Positions 27,585 through 36,218 are shown, counted from the stretch's first letter. The stretch is 64,000 nucleotides of DNA from Candidatus Poribacteria bacterium (GCA_022826645.1 JAJDUM010000003.1:1-64000); one strand, 5' to 3'. Translations and numbers: made by a program. The notes: generated by a model not told the origin, from the sequence alone.

Positions 27585-27889
27585 TCATCTCGTTTCCTCA
27601 TCACAACGTAATGCACCTATGAGCTCCTCTTCTTGAATGTCGCAAAATGCGATACCGTAGTATTCTGCAACAGAATCGTCCGCAGCCCGCATAATTACAG
27701 GCTCTCTGCCGATATCCACCCCACTTAACCCATCTCAACAGTCGTATTTTGCGACACTCTCATCCCATCCACGATCACGCTCTCTGTCCACCCACATCCG
27801 TCCGCATACCCTTCAAAGATAAGCCTATCAAAGGATTTCTCTGTCTCGCAGGCTTCTATTAGAGCTGGCGCCCTCCTGTGACCAAGCAT
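27585..27889 (-). pseudogene. Possible frameshifted small gene
   Basis: On the minus strand, a frame from ATG 27889 encodes about 54 residues (MLGHRRAPALIEACETEKSF, DRLIFEGYADGCGWTESVIV) and stops at 27725. The next frame continues protein-like to 27585 (VDIGREPVIMRAADDSVAEY, IAFCDIQEEELIGALR). Together they look like one roughly 100-residue protein broken by a single shift near 27728. Family not recognised. Two separate overlapping small genes are the alternative. Confidence 0.35.
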
Positions 27890-27906
27890 TGGCACGGATT
27901 ATGCTA
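27889..27906 (+). promoter_or_regulatory. Candidate sigma-54 (-24/-12) promoter
   Basis: TTGGCACGGATTATGCTA matches the consensus TTGGCACG-N4-TTGCTA with one mismatch. The GG and GC dinucleotides are exactly ten bases apart, as required. It points rightwards, lies 370 bases after the sigma-54 activator gene, and is followed 39 bases later by a small reading frame (27945) and about 490 bases later by the LRR gene at 28398. It overlaps the end of the minus-strand gene remnant, so chance cannot be ruled out. Confidence 0.45.
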
Positions 27907-27944
27907 TATAGCACAGTCTTTTCTTTAATTCAGCTACCTTATGG

Positions 27945-28055
27945 ATGAGGCAACTATTCATATTCTACATAGATCCCAATGCAGAAGCGTTGAAGTCTGC
28001 CCTTCAACGTTTGTGGTCTTGGTTGTTTCATCCACCAATTATACAAGGACGATAA
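27945..28055 (+). CDS. Small open reading frame, 36 residues
   Basis: ATG 27945 opens a 36-residue frame (MRQLFIFYIDPNAEALKSAL, then QRLWSWLFHPPIIQGR) lying 39 bases downstream of the candidate sigma-54 promoter. Composition is protein-like with a helical C-terminus, but there is no strong ribosome site and no family is recognised. It may be a remnant of a larger gene. Listed for its position. Confidence 0.25.
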   Translation: MRQLFIFYIDPNAEALKSALQRLWSWLFHPPIIQGR

Positions 28056-28226
28056 GGGATTAGGAGGTCCCGCATTGTTTCAAGTATGGGTTCCCAGTAA
28101 CGGGTCCTCCTAATTCGGGGGGCACTTGATGGAGGATGTGCCCCCTTTTCAATAGCTTATGGCAGTTAGCCAAAAGACCCACTGGTTAGGTGAATCGACT
28201 GATTGTCAGACAATTAGGAGGTCGAT

Positions 28227-28298
28227 ATGGATCGAGAAATGACGGAGTTGTATGCACACGGTGCGGCCAACCATTATAACAGAATCGACTGCTATTGA
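28227..28298 (+). CDS. Small open reading frame with strong ribosome site, 23 residues
   Basis: AGGAGG sits six bases before ATG 28227, giving a 23-residue peptide (MDREMTELYAHGAANHYNRI...). It could be a leader peptide upstream of the LRR gene at 28398 or a gene remnant. The rest of the gap 27520-28397 holds only the decayed pieces listed separately and a GGGTCCTCC/GGAGGTCCC inverted repeat (about 28063-28110). Confidence 0.25.
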   Translation: MDREMTELYAHGAANHYNRIDCY

Positions 28299-28397
28299 AG
28301 TTTCTAGTATTCCGATTACCCCTCCATTCCATAGTGAAGCATTTTTGTTTTTACACATATTTCAAATCACGTTCCCAACCACATAGGAGATGCCCCC

Positions 28398-31061
28398 ATG
28401 ACAAAACAACCCGCTCGTTTCTGTTTATTTCTGTTGATATGCTTTTCACTTCCATTAACAGCCACCGCACAAACGGTAAACATCCCGGACCCCAACCTCC
28501 GTGCGGCAATTTGGAACGATCTGGGGTACTTGCCTTCTGACCCAATCCCCGCCTCGGATATGGCAAAGTTGACTATACTTGATGCCCCTAACCGCAACAT
28601 TACTAACCTGACCGGGCTGGAATACGCAATCAACCTAGCACACCTGGATCTTGACAATAACTCCATATCCGACATTTCTGCCTTGGAGAACTTAACCAAA
28701 CTGACAGAAGTGTCGCTTTCAGACAACTCCATATCCGACATCTCGCCCCTCGTCGCAAATACAGGATTAGGGAATGGAGACACGGTGGATGTAACCGAAA
28801 ATCCCCTAAATGACGCCTCCATCAACACCCACATCCCCACACTTCAAAGCAGAGGGGTTGCCGTTGAGTTTTCGGTGAATATCCCCGACTCCAACCTCCG
28901 TGCGGCAATTTGGAACGATCTGGGGTACTTGCCTTCTGACCCAATCCCCGCCTCGGATATGGCAAAGTTGACTATACTTGATGCCCCTAACCGCAACATT
29001 ACTAACCTAACCGGGCTGGAATACGCAATCAATCTGACATGGTTGGAGATTTGGGGCAACTCCATATCCGACATCTCATCTCTAGCGAACTTAACCAATC
29101 TGACACACCTGTGGCTTTCAGGTAGCCCCATGTCTGACATCTCACCTCTGGCGAACTTAACCAACCTGACACACCTGTTTTTTGGGGAGAACATAACATC
29201 CGACATCTCACCCCTGGCAAACTTAACCAGCCTAGAACACTTGTCTCTCCATGACAATTCTATATCCGACATATCGCCTCTGGCAGGATTAACCAACCTG
29301 ACAAGACTGAATCTTGGGGAGAACGCCATATCCGACATATCGCCTCTGGCAGGATTAACCAACCTGACAGAACTGCTTCTTTTCAACAACCCCATATCCG
29401 ACATATCGCCTCTGGCAGGTTTAACCAACCTGACATTCCTGTCTCTCTGGGAGAGCATAATATCCGACATCTCACCCCTGGCAAACTTAACCAGCCTAGA
29501 ACACCTGTCTCTCCATGACAATTCTATATCCGACATATCGCCTCTGGCAGGATTAACCAACCTGACAGAACTGTGGCTTGAGAACAACTCCATCACAAAC
29601 ATATCTCCTCTGGAAGGCTTAACCAATCTGACGCTGCTGCGGCTTCAGGAAAACAACATTTCTGACATCTCGCCTTTAGTCGAAAATACAGGATTAGGGA
29701 GTGGAGACAGGGTGAATGTTAGCGAGAATCCCCTCAATTCCGCTTCCATCAACACACACATTCCCGCACTCCGAAGTAGAGGGGTTGAGGTGCGCGCGGA
29801 GAACCTGATACCGACGACGTCAGAATACACCCTGTCAATACCAGCAGGAATCAGCTTGATTCACATCCCCTTAAGGGTGACAGAGGTCAACGGAGTAGAA
29901 CAGATCATCGAATCGGTTGGCCACCTCTACGATACACTCGGTGGTGCAGGTGTCGTCAACTTCCTCATCACCTATGATTCCCAACAAGGTTGGCTCAGTT
30001 ATTTTGTCCCTTCCGATAAAGGTGGTCCCGCGGACGTAGCATTAACTGACGACAAAGGTGTTATCGCCGGTATGAGAACGCAGACCGAAGTTCGTCTGCG
30101 TGGCACCGCGCTAGGGACAAATGGAATCAGCGAAATCACCCTAAACCCTGGGCTTAACGTTGTGGGACTTCCGTTGAACGATTCAAGAATCAACCGTGTC
30201 AGCGACCTGTTCACGCTCGACGGGATCGGCGGTAACGTCCCTGTGATTATCCTCACTGATGGTGGTGAGTTCAAAGCGGTCGGGCAGGCGGGTGATTCTG
30301 GCGATATACCAATCACTGGAGGACAAGCCTTTATCATGACCGCTTCACGAACCGCGACGGTTGATATCGCCGGTGATGCGTGGGCTAATGATCCAAGAAC
30401 CGCTGCCGCCCCACCGGTAACACTCAAGGGTGTCGAAATGGGGGATACCACCCCTGTTTTGGGATTGAGAGGTACAATTCTTGACGAAGAAACGGGCTTA
30501 AAGGTGCCAAACTTCCGGGTAACCGTCAAGAACCTATCAACTGGCAGAGCAGTTGCCGCTGTTACCGCAGCCAATGAGGCAGATTATCGGTCTACCGTCG
30601 TTGATATAGAAACAGGACGCGCCGCTACGGTTGGGGATGTCATCGAAATCTCCGCTCAGTCTCCCAATCCGTTTATCGGTGTGAAGCCGTTGCGGTATAC
30701 CGTTACGGCTGAAGATGTGAAGCGAAGTTGGATTCAGTTGCCAGAATTGGTTGCCTACGAGATACCCGCAGAGAACCAACTCTTGGCAAACTATCCAAAT
30801 CCGTTCAACCCGGAGACGTGGATTCCGTATCGGTTGGCGGAGGATGCCTTTGTCACCCTGACCATCTATGACCTAAACGGTCAGACTGTCCGCACAATCG
30901 ACGTGGGACATCAGACTGCAGCGTTCTATGAGGGTCGGTCGAAGGCGGTCTACTGGGACGGGCGGAACGGGTTGGGCGAACAGGTCGCAAGTGGTGTGTA
31001 CTTCTATCATCTATCCGCAGGCGACTTTTCCGCCACGCGGAAGATGGTGATTCTGAAGTAG
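28398..31061 (+). CDS. Secreted internalin-like LRR protein with C-terminal sorting-like domain
   Basis: 887 residues. A signal peptide (about 1-25, ...LTATAQ) is followed by two IPDxNLRAAIWNDLG modules (about 26 and 160). The second leads into a run of 22-residue LRRs (NLTxLxLxxNSISDISPLAGLT) to about residue 470. A beta-rich region (about 480-790; YTLSIPAGISLIHIPLRVTE) and the NPFNPETWIPY / VYWDGRNG / SGVYFYHL domain at the end are shared with the LRR gene at 52407. LRRs of this type bind proteins or glycans. Location outside the cell or on the surface is inferred from the signal peptide and shared C-terminus. It may be driven from the region containing the sigma-54 promoter candidate. Confidence 0.92.
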   Translation: MTKQPARFCLFLLICFSLPLTATAQTVNIPDPNLRAAIWNDLGYLPSDPIPASDMAKLTILDAPNRNITNLTGLEYAINLAHLDLDNNSISDISALENLTKLTEVSLSDNSISDISPLVANTGLGNGDTVDVTENPLNDASINTHIPTLQSRGVAVEFSVNIPDSNLRAAIWNDLGYLPSDPIPASDMAKLTILDAPNRNITNLTGLEYAINLTWLEIWGNSISDISSLANLTNLTHLWLSGSPMSDISPLANLTNLTHLFFGENITSDISPLANLTSLEHLSLHDNSISDISPLAGLTNLTRLNLGENAISDISPLAGLTNLTELLLFNNPISDISPLAGLTNLTFLSLWESIISDISPLANLTSLEHLSLHDNSISDISPLAGLTNLTELWLENNSITNISPLEGLTNLTLLRLQENNISDISPLVENTGLGSGDRVNVSENPLNSASINTHIPALRSRGVEVRAENLIPTTSEYTLSIPAGISLIHIPLRVTEVNGVEQIIESVGHLYDTLGGAGVVNFLITYDSQQGWLSYFVPSDKGGPADVALTDDKGVIAGMRTQTEVRLRGTALGTNGISEITLNPGLNVVGLPLNDSRINRVSDLFTLDGIGGNVPVIILTDGGEFKAVGQAGDSGDIPITGGQAFIMTASRTATVDIAGDAWANDPRTAAAPPVTLKGVEMGDTTPVLGLRGTILDEETGLKVPNFRVTVKNLSTGRAVAAVTAANEADYRSTVVDIETGRAATVGDVIEISAQSPNPFIGVKPLRYTVTAEDVKRSWIQLPELVAYEIPAENQLLANYPNPFNPETWIPYRLAEDAFVTLTIYDLNGQTVRTIDVGHQTAAFYEGRSKAVYWDGRNGLGEQVASGVYFYHLSAGDFSATRKMVILK
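28492..29032 (+). repeat. Near-identical intragenic duplication (142 bp, offset 399 bp)
   Basis: Positions 28492-28633 and 28891-29032 are identical except for one base (about 28610 versus 29009, a synonymous change), covering the IPDxNLRAAI module. Within the LRR run, a second near-identical segment recurs with a 264-bp offset, equal to four LRR units (start 29231 and 29495). Both offsets are multiples of three, so the frame is kept. This points to recent duplication or gene conversion. Confidence 0.9.
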
Positions 31062-31145
31062 GCATATTCGCTTCTGATGCTACTTGTCAATTCATTGTGA
31101 GCGATATGGAATGACATTGGTGATACGGAGTTCCATTTTCTAGTC

Positions 31146-31185
31146 AAGGAATGCAGTTGAGCAGTAAGGAATGCAGTTGAGCAGT
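31146..31185 (+). repeat. 20-bp direct tandem duplication
   Basis: AAGGAATGCAGTTGAGCAGT occurs twice in direct succession (31146-31165 and 31166-31185), just upstream of a gene fragment. It is in the gap 31062-31579. Confidence 0.85.
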
Positions 31186-31294
31186 ACTGAAACATCGGCT
31201 CGGCAAGCATCTGAACAAAACCACTGTCAAAAACCGAGAACAAATCTTAGTGGGGATCAGACAGCGCAAGTTAAATCCTCACGGCGTGCTTTAA
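31181..31294 (+). pseudogene. Gene fragments in a decayed gap
   Basis: The frame 31181-31294 reads AVLKHRLGKHLNKTTVKNRE then QILVGIRQRKLNPHG and stops, without a start codon. It looks like the C-terminal part of a lost gene. A second short frame (31317-31439, MVLKRIRLEIEVMKPKSIYH...) follows and could be another piece. A transposase origin is possible but not shown. The remaining gap to 31579 holds a reverse-oriented CCCCCTTATCAGGGGG repeat and the ribosome site of the next gene. Confidence 0.3.
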
Positions 31295-31579
31295 TCAAGA
31301 AAGAAGATGGTTGCCTATGGTGTTGAAGCGGATACGCTTGGAGATAGAGGTCATGAAACCGAAGAGCATTTATCATCGGCTTTACGGTGTCATTCCATTG
31401 GACAAAAGCGAACAACGCCGACCTTTGCCAAGTTTCTAAAGTCCCCCTGATAAGGGGGATTGAGGGGGTTAGCTGTGCATCTGTAAAAAACTCGGTTTTT
31501 GATGCTTAATTTATCAACTAGCAACTTAGGTTAAAATTATACAAACCTTAGTACAGAAAATACTTTAAAGGAGATTTTC

Positions 31580-34279
31580 ATGATGATCACTCAGATTAAA
31601 ACCAGTATTTTGTTTTACACCTTTACGTTGTTCATCTGTCTCAATTCCTTTTTCTTGGGGAACAATGCTGCACAGGTCAACGGTGAAACCGTTGTCGCAC
31701 CCGGCGGCTCCAACTATACTTTTGAGACGATTGATGTCCCCGGTGTAGACATTTTAGCGTTGACAGCGAGCAGCGACTTTGAGGATTACGCCGGCAACAC
31801 CCTGAGCCCTGACGGAGAAAAGATAGTCGGCTTTACCCTCATTGATGGCGTTTTTACGACCTACGATTTCCCCGGCTCACAGAACACTTATTTCTACGCG
31901 CTCGGTAATAATAGGCAGGCTGCCGGACACTACGAAGATAGCGAAGGGCTGCACCACGGCGTGATTTTAGAAAATGGCGAGCTGCGGCAATACGATTTTC
32001 CGGGTGCCGTCCAAACGGAGATATATGGTATCAGTGATGCAACCGGTGCCCTGACAGGCAATTTTATAGACGCTACTGGGGTTCGCCGCGGTTTTACAGG
32101 CGACACCATCATTGAGTTCCCCGGCGCAACAGCAACCTATGCCGATTTTGTGAGCGCAGGTCGTCTTGTAGGCAGCTACATAGATGCTGAAGGTATCTAT
32201 CATGCCTACATCCGTCCCCCGAGCAACAGGTTTACATCTATCGACCTTTCAGACGCAGCGAATCTGGACTACTATTTTGTTCACGGTATCAATGACGCAG
32301 GGACTTACGTTGCCCGCGCCCAAGTGTCCGGTGATATTCCACGCACTTATGTCGGTACATTCACCGGGCGAACGGAGTTGCGCTTTCCCGGTAGCGTTAG
32401 CACGGAGGGCTACAATATCAATCAAGACGGTTCTATCGTCGGCAACTATGACACCCCCGATGGACGCACACACGGTTTCATCGCCCGACCCGCAGTGGAC
32501 GATAGAACCATTGCCAACGTCGCCGGTGGCGACTGGACTTATAAGAGTATTGAAATTGCGGGCGTAGATTTCCTAGAATTGACAGCGAGTAGCGATTTTG
32601 GAGACTATGCAGGCAACACGTGGAGCACAGATGGTGAAAAGATAGTCGGTTTTACGCTGATAGAAGGTGTTTTTACGACCTACGATTTCCCCGGCTCGCA
32701 GCACACCTATTTCTATGCACTGAGCAATGATGGGATAGCCGCTGGATACTATCAAGATAGCGAAGGGCTGCACCACGGCGTGATCTTAGCAAATGGTGAG
32801 TTGCGTCAATACGACTTTCCCGATGCTATCGAAACCTTCATCTATGGCATTTCTGACGCGACAGGGGTATTGACAGGTAACTTTATAGATGCTTCAGGCA
32901 TTCGCCGTGGTTTTTCAGGAGAGATAATCGTTGAGTATCCCGGTGCAACAGCAACCTATGCCGATTTTGTGAACGCCCGGGGTGGTATTGCGGGCAGCTA
33001 CATAGATGCCGAAGGCGTCTATCATGCCTATATCCGTTCCCCGGATGGCAGTATTCGGTCTATCGACCTGCCGCAACCCGTAAAATTGGAATACCTGTTT
33101 GTGCACGGAATCAATGATGCGGGGATTACAGTCACTCGATCCAAAGCGGAGGGTGATATTCCACGCACATACATCGGCACGTTGCAAGGGATACACGAGT
33201 TACAATTTCCCGGTAGCGTCGGTACACACGGCTGGAATATCAATCAGGATAGCTCTGTCATCGGATACTATGACACCCCCGATGGACGCAGGCACGGGTT
33301 TATCGCCCGACCCGCAGCTGCCACTGAACCCGTTGTCCCTCCTGTGAAACCAAAGCCCCCTGTGACGGATCTCTTTGAAATGGCGTTGGCTAAAGGTTTG
33401 AACATGATCTCCTTGCCCCTGATGCCATCCCACCCTTACACGGCCCGGACATTTGCAGAGATGCTTGGTGCGACAGTGGTGATTCAGTTAGACACAGCGA
33501 GCCAAGAGTTTGTTGGGTTCACCGCAGACCAGTCGGGCGAGGGTTACCCCATTGAAGGAGGACAGGGCTACATCGTCAACGTCCCCGGCGGCGGCACAGT
33601 CACCTTCAAGGGGACGGCGTGGAGCAATGCGATACAAAACACAGCCGCTGCACCGAGTGCCGAACCCCCAAGCACCGGGTGGGCGTTTGTCGTTAGCGGT
33701 GATCTACGAGAGACTGTAGCGGGTGTATCCTACACGGTGGTTGCGAAAAATCTCCGCACTGGCGAAGTTGCAACACGGCAGGTTACTGGCGATGACAGGG
33801 ATTTCAATGCAGTTTGGGCAGACCTGTCAAGAAATCGGATCATCGAAGCGGGCGATACCCTAGAGATAGCTCTGATAGATGAAGGGAACACTATCGTATC
33901 GGGTCCGTTTCGGCATCAGGTTGGGGTTGAGAATCTTCAGAAAGCGTATGTGACCGTGTCGCTGACTGTCGGTAATATGCACCCTGCCGAGACGCTATTG
34001 GGACAGAACTTCCCAAATCCATTCAATCCTGAAACATGGATTCCGTACCAGCTTGAAACGTCGGCAGATGTCACGCTCCAAATTTACGACACATCTGGTG
34101 GTATTGTCCGGACATTGGCCCTTGGTTTCAAGCCGCAAGGGTTCTATATGACGCGTTCCACAGCGGCGTACTGGGATGGGCGTAACAACTCCGGTAAGCA
34201 GGTTGCCTCTGGCATTTACTTCTACAACTTGAATGCCTCTGACTTCTCAGTAACACGGAAGATGTTGATTTTGAAGTAA
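31580..34279 (+). CDS. Secreted HAF-type repeat protein (duplicated) with C-terminal sorting-like domain
   Basis: 899 residues. A signal peptide (about 1-35) is followed by two homologous blocks of about 275 residues (about 47-310 and 325-590), each beginning TASSDFxDYAGNT and containing DFPGSQxTYFYAL, DSEGLHHGVIL, GSYIDAEG and YDTPDGRxHGFIARP. These resemble HAF extracellular repeats, which form propeller-like folds. A linker (about 595-800; GLNMISLPLMPSHPYTA) follows, and the C-terminus (about 810-899; NPFNPETWIPY, AYWDGRN, SGIYFYNL) matches the shared sorting-like domain. AAAGGAG precedes the start by about six bases. Likely exported; ligand unknown. Confidence 0.9.
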   Translation: MMITQIKTSILFYTFTLFICLNSFFLGNNAAQVNGETVVAPGGSNYTFETIDVPGVDILALTASSDFEDYAGNTLSPDGEKIVGFTLIDGVFTTYDFPGSQNTYFYALGNNRQAAGHYEDSEGLHHGVILENGELRQYDFPGAVQTEIYGISDATGALTGNFIDATGVRRGFTGDTIIEFPGATATYADFVSAGRLVGSYIDAEGIYHAYIRPPSNRFTSIDLSDAANLDYYFVHGINDAGTYVARAQVSGDIPRTYVGTFTGRTELRFPGSVSTEGYNINQDGSIVGNYDTPDGRTHGFIARPAVDDRTIANVAGGDWTYKSIEIAGVDFLELTASSDFGDYAGNTWSTDGEKIVGFTLIEGVFTTYDFPGSQHTYFYALSNDGIAAGYYQDSEGLHHGVILANGELRQYDFPDAIETFIYGISDATGVLTGNFIDASGIRRGFSGEIIVEYPGATATYADFVNARGGIAGSYIDAEGVYHAYIRSPDGSIRSIDLPQPVKLEYLFVHGINDAGITVTRSKAEGDIPRTYIGTLQGIHELQFPGSVGTHGWNINQDSSVIGYYDTPDGRRHGFIARPAAATEPVVPPVKPKPPVTDLFEMALAKGLNMISLPLMPSHPYTARTFAEMLGATVVIQLDTASQEFVGFTADQSGEGYPIEGGQGYIVNVPGGGTVTFKGTAWSNAIQNTAAAPSAEPPSTGWAFVVSGDLRETVAGVSYTVVAKNLRTGEVATRQVTGDDRDFNAVWADLSRNRIIEAGDTLEIALIDEGNTIVSGPFRHQVGVENLQKAYVTVSLTVGNMHPAETLLGQNFPNPFNPETWIPYQLETSADVTLQIYDTSGGIVRTLALGFKPQGFYMTRSTAAYWDGRNNSGKQVASGIYFYNLNASDFSVTRKMLILK

Positions 34280-34595
34280 TAGGCACGCTCCACCCCCGAT
34301 AAATCGGGATTAAGAAACGGACCGTAATTTGCACAAGGGTTACGGCATACGGAGTATGCCTACTACTTTTTTTGAGTGTCAAGATTTATATATTGTCGAT
34401 TTTGGACAATTGACCTACGGCAGCCCGAAACCGTTTCTAATGCGTAAACAAAGGGTTGGGAGACCCAACTCTTATGAAGTATCATGCTGTGCAAAAAAAT
34501 TAACCTATAATTTGTAGATAGAACTTCCTAACCCGCCCTGCAAAGTTCTAGCAGGGCGATAGGTAGTCACGTCCATTACAATAAGGAGATACACA
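34280..34595. repeat. Intergenic hairpins between secreted-protein genes
   Basis: Contains CCCGAT-AA-ATCGGG (about 34291), GGCATAC-GGA-GTATGCC followed by TAC (34344-34363), and GTTGG-GAG-ACCCAAC (about 34455-34470). The ribosome site (AAGGAG, about 34581) of the next gene is at the right end. No gene seen. Confidence 0.6.
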
Positions 34596-35054
34596 GTGAA
34601 AATTGATTCAACGTTTCGTATCTTTGCTTTTTTGATGGCAGTGCTAATCTTCAGCATTCCTTTCGTTAGCTACGCGCAACAAAAACCCATAAACAAAGCC
34701 GATATAGAAGCTGGAGCTAACGCACAAGCAATTGCCGATGCAGAGAATGATGTGAATAAAACGGGTTGGTTCATGGACGGCTGTTTTCTCAACATTATCG
34801 GTGTCGTTATGGCACGAACGATAAAAGCACCTGTTCCTGCAGAACGGCTTGTGGGAAAACCACCGACGTATATTTTCGCTTACACATCAGCTTACTATCA
34901 GAAACAAACTGAGAATCAAACGACAGCAGCGGTAGGGATAGGCATTGTTGTGTGCTTGGTGATAGGGTGTCTTATCATCAATGATATTGATGACGGTTGC
35001 ATCGTTGGTAGCGGCGGTGGTGGAAGTCTTTTTGGTGGTTGGTGTGCTTTTTAG
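34596..35054 (+). CDS. Small exported hypothetical protein
   Basis: 152 residues with a clear signal peptide (MKIDSTFRIFAFLMAVLIFS..., cleavage near YAQ at 29). A mixed region follows, then a hydrophobic segment (VGIGIVVCLVIGCLII, about 109-124) and a Gly/Ser/Cys-rich tail (GSGGGGSLFGGWCAF). It contains four or more Cys outside the signal. Family not recognised. A membrane-anchored or outer-membrane-associated small protein is plausible. It lies 61 bases upstream of a LolA-like gene on the same strand, so an envelope role shared with that gene is a reasonable inference. Confidence 0.7.
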   Translation: MKIDSTFRIFAFLMAVLIFSIPFVSYAQQKPINKADIEAGANAQAIADAENDVNKTGWFMDGCFLNIIGVVMARTIKAPVPAERLVGKPPTYIFAYTSAYYQKQTENQTTAAVGIGIVVCLVIGCLIINDIDDGCIVGSGGGGSLFGGWCAF

Positions 35055-35115
35055 ATGCTTATTTACAGACGCATGGTGGTAAATGTTAACCATCAGGCTA
35101 TCCCTTAAAAAATAG

Positions 35116-35838
35116 ATGCCTAAAAACCTTCAATTCCTCATCACGCTTTTACTCATACTTTTCCTCACCCACGTGCTCCACGCTGCACCGTTGAAGAACC
35201 TCTCCTTAGACTTTACGCGCAAATTAACCGAAAATGAGAAAACGGAACACATTGTAGGCATACTACACTACGATGTAGCAAAGTGGCGAGTTACTATTGA
35301 GGTTACCCAACCGGTCAAGCAGATAATGGTTGCGAAGGACAACATCTTAGAAATCTATTATCCTGTGGAGAAACAGGCGTTCCGTTTTATCTCCGAGGGA
35401 CCAGTCCCACTTCCGCTTGTTGAATCCATTCTCCAAGCTACACAAGCGGTGTACGGATTGACAGCATTAATGGGATATACCTTGGACAGACACGATGTGG
35501 TCGATGGGGTAATCTACACCTATTGGGATCCACCTGAGAAGGAGAAAGATAAACTCGGTATTATCATACTTGGCAAACGCGATGATAGACTCATTTCTGC
35601 CGAAGTCAAAAATACAGAAGGTCATCTCATTGCAAAAACGCGCTATCAGAACCATAGCAAAATCGGCATAAACTATATCCCAATGAAGGTTACATTTAGT
35701 GCATATGGCACGAAATCTGAAGTGCTTCGGCATGAAAAGATTGTCTATAGTAATCCACAGGCGAACGTAGATCCGCCTAATCCAATGCTGAATTTCACCA
35801 TTCCGGAATCAGTAGAGGTGAAGGAGATTAAATGGTAG
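35116..35838 (+). CDS. LolA-like exported protein
   Basis: 240 residues with a signal peptide (MPKNLQFLITLLLILFL...HA, about 1-24). The mature part (LSLDFTRKLTENEKTEHIVG, WRVTIEVTQP, DNILEIYYPVEKQ) fits the LolA/LolB-like or outer-membrane lipoprotein-sorting half-barrel, in which an F/YTxxxxxxxxxxxxxGxLxY start is typical. The family carries lipids or lipoproteins across the periplasm. Similarity is at the level of pattern only, so function is tentative. It follows the small exported protein gene and may be co-transcribed. Confidence 0.65.
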   Translation: MPKNLQFLITLLLILFLTHVLHAAPLKNLSLDFTRKLTENEKTEHIVGILHYDVAKWRVTIEVTQPVKQIMVAKDNILEIYYPVEKQAFRFISEGPVPLPLVESILQATQAVYGLTALMGYTLDRHDVVDGVIYTYWDPPEKEKDKLGIIILGKRDDRLISAEVKNTEGHLIAKTRYQNHSKIGINYIPMKVTFSAYGTKSEVLRHEKIVYSNPQANVDPPNPMLNFTIPESVEVKEIKW

Positions 35839-35885
35839 GCAATCCAATTCGTAGTAAGGGGGTTCATGGTCTAAATTATACTCGA

Positions 35886-36048
35886 ACTATAGTGGATCTT
35901 AGAATTAATGAGACACTCCAAATCCCGATTTATCGAGTCCCGTTCCGCCTGTCCCGATTCATCCCGATGAATCGGGATATATCGGGAGATGCTCCCCGAT
36001 AAATCGGGGCAGGCTAAGTCGGCACCGGTGCGGTTAGGAAACCGCACC
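35886..36048. mobile_element. Partial TTATGG-family element with hairpins
   Basis: The left-end word (CTATAGTGGATCTTAGAATT, then AATGAGACACTCC) matches the family at 13636 and 49468, followed by many CCCGAT/ATCGGG units (35928-36008) and a hairpin GGTGCGGTT-AGGA-AACCGCACC followed by TACCGGG (36027-36055). No right terminal repeat is present; the sequence passes directly into the isomerase gene remnant. Near-identical stem at 49354. Confidence 0.45.
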
Positions 36049-36053
36049 TACCG

Positions 36054-36149
36054 GGAGGCGAAAGTGTCTATCGACCCGATAACGGGATATTTGGAGATGG
36101 GTTTTGGGAATGTTTGCCGGAATTTAAGCAGTTGTTTAGCAATCAGTGA
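36054..36149 (+). pseudogene. C-terminal remnant of a sugar-phosphate isomerase/epimerase gene
   Basis: This frame reads ESVYRPDNGIFGDGFWECLP then EFKQLFSNQ and stops at 36147. The intact isomerase encoded at 43766-44626 ends ESVYRPDNGTFEDGFWECLP then EFKRLFE, so about 24 of 27 residues match. The 5' part is missing and is replaced by the repeat DNA ending at about 36053. It is a clear relic of a second copy, lying just upstream of the propeller/cytochrome gene. Confidence 0.8.
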
Positions 36150-36218
36150 TGCGCCGGTTTGAGTGGTCTGTGGGCATTTTTCTTGGAGAAAGTGCAAAAG
36201 GTGAAGAAAGGAACAAAG

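Noticed and set aside
28600..29700. Many near-identical 66-bp direct repeats resembling a tandem-repeat array
   Set aside because: They are in frame within an LRR gene and encode 22-residue LRR units, so they are coding repeats and not a separate element.
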